Assembly (NCBI RefSeq): GCF_000364225.2
Contig: NZ_AQFT02000001.1
Location: 4,903,501 to 4,967,500, forward strand
DNA from: Eubacterium plexicaudatum ASF492
GTDB taxonomy: Bacteria; Bacillota; Clostridia; Lachnospirales; Lachnospiraceae
DNA length: 64,000 nucleotides
Direction: 5' to 3'
A program made the position numbers and the translations under genes. How positions within the stretch are numbered: position 1 is the stretch's first letter; every line of letters begins with the position of its first letter. The notes beneath the pieces were generated by a model that saw only the letters and a program-made list of their open reading frames with translations, searched no databases and was not told where the DNA came from. This document shows, in pieces, positions 63,328 to 64,000 of the stretch.

Positions 63328-64000
63328 ATGTTATCTATTGTCTTAACAGAATTACAAAAGATAAAGCGGTATCATATTCTGCTGATCGGCGTTATAGGAA
63401 TGGCTCTTTCACCTATTCTTGGGCTTATCACACAGAATGTTGCGATTGAAGAAGCAAAAAATCCGAATTTTGACCTTAGCGCATTAGTAGACAGCACAAT
63501 TTGGAACAATGCAACCGTATTTATGCCTATTATTTTTACTCTGATTGGTGGTTATCTGATAAACAGGGAGTATACGGACGACACATTGAAAAATGTCTTA
63601 GTTGTTCCTGTTTCATTCCCTAAATTATTAACAGGGAAATTGACTGCTATCGGCATTTTATCCCTTATATTGGGAATGTATAGTTTCATAATCACAATTA
63701 TTGTCGGCATTTTTGCGGGGCTTCCCGGTTTGGATATTTTTACTTTGACAAAAGGTATGTTTTATATGTTGGGAATTTCCATTTGCATTTATATTGCTGT
63801 TCTTCCGATTATCGCCTTTTGTGGAAGAACACCGGGATTTTTTATGGGCGGTTCGGTGATTGCCTTTGTATTGGGCTATTGCAGTATGTTTTTTAAAAGT
63901 GGTCTGCTTAGAAATATTTATCCTTTTTTAGCTTCTTTTACGGTGATTGGTTTTGACACCACATCATATATCAGCGCAAAAGTAAGGCAAGTGTTCCACT
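63328..64000 (+). CDS. ABC-2 permease (immunity type), second subunit, cut by window end
   Basis: ATG 63328 after CAGGAGG. 224 codons visible. The first hydrophobic helix is near 15-35; YLINREYTDDTLKNVLVVPVSFPKLLTGK is the same family loop as in the first permease, to which it is a paralogue (EpiG/NisG-like position). It runs on past 64000. No stop is seen. Confidence 0.88.
   Translation, partial: MLSIVLTELQKIKRYHILLIGVIGMALSPILGLITQNVAIEEAKNPNFDLSALVDSTIWNNATVFMPIIFTLIGGYLINREYTDDTLKNVLVVPVSFPKLLTGKLTAIGILSLILGMYSFIITIIVGIFAGLPGLDIFTLTKGMFYMLGISICIYIAVLPIIAFCGRTPGFFMGGSVIAFVLGYCSMFFKSGLLRNIYPFLASFTVIGFDTTSYISAKVRQVFH

Overview
The window looks like a heavily rearranged accessory region of a Gram-positive, gut-type Clostridia genome, most likely Lachnospiraceae. 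The evidence is strong GGAGG ribosome sites, a Clostridia-type prophage early module, Tn1549/Tn4451-like conjugative-element genes (Maff2, TTRAP, TnpW, Cys-rich KTR protein, MobC/relaxase), an AgrC/LytTR pair and lantibiotic-type ABC cargo. No tRNA, rRNA or CRISPR array was seen. The species cannot be told from the sequence.

Layout. (1) 1-16029: left part of a prophage on the + strand, with DUF2800 nuclease-like protein, DUF2815 protein, family A DNA polymerase carrying an intein, small genes, P4/D5-type primase-helicase, VRR-NUC nuclease, SNF2-like helicase, sigma-like late regulator, HNH nuclease, P27 small terminase, a ParB-methyltransferase fusion and a Dcm-type methyltransferase. (2) 16060-26522: a DDE/AAA transposon with a DUF6431 gene, cut by one of two identical, oppositely oriented IS66 copies (18483-21456 and 23549-26522). 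(3) 21457-30288, minus strand: an array of small proteins that share an N-terminal 'GIG-aromatic' motif. Several are preceded by the same two-hairpin leader, and an AgrC-like kinase and LytTR regulator lie directly upstream. (4) 30649-32848: MATE exporter and an AraC-GNAT fusion. (5) 33400-41150: remnant of a Tn4451-like element (TnpX-like recombinase stub, TnpW, sigma-like protein) carrying a tandem-receiver protein, an FtsX-type ABC transporter and a histidine kinase. (6) 41211-64000: a conjugative or mobilizable element broken by IS200, IS110, ISAs1 and a third IS66. It has a sigma factor, ABC exporter and TetR, a Maff2 scrap, CHC2 primase-like protein, TTRAP, relaxase/MobC with an oriT candidate, and a two-component system plus lantibiotic-immunity-like ABC genes that run off the right end.

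Reading caution. About 19 genes look frameshifted, and in every case one base is missing from a homopolymer run; none shows an insertion. The simplest explanation is systematic homopolymer under-calling in the assembly, so I annotate these as single genes with a probable artefactual frameshift. True disruptions are the IS insertions, the fragment junctions and one in-frame TAG in the response regulator at 60083.

The most unusual points are: an intein whose HNH endonuclease is encoded in a different reading frame from the intein itself; the GIG-protein array with a covarying RNA leader; and a 150-nt hairpin present twice (44904-45053 and 54486-54635), whose mismatches between arms are almost all G-U wobbles on the + strand.
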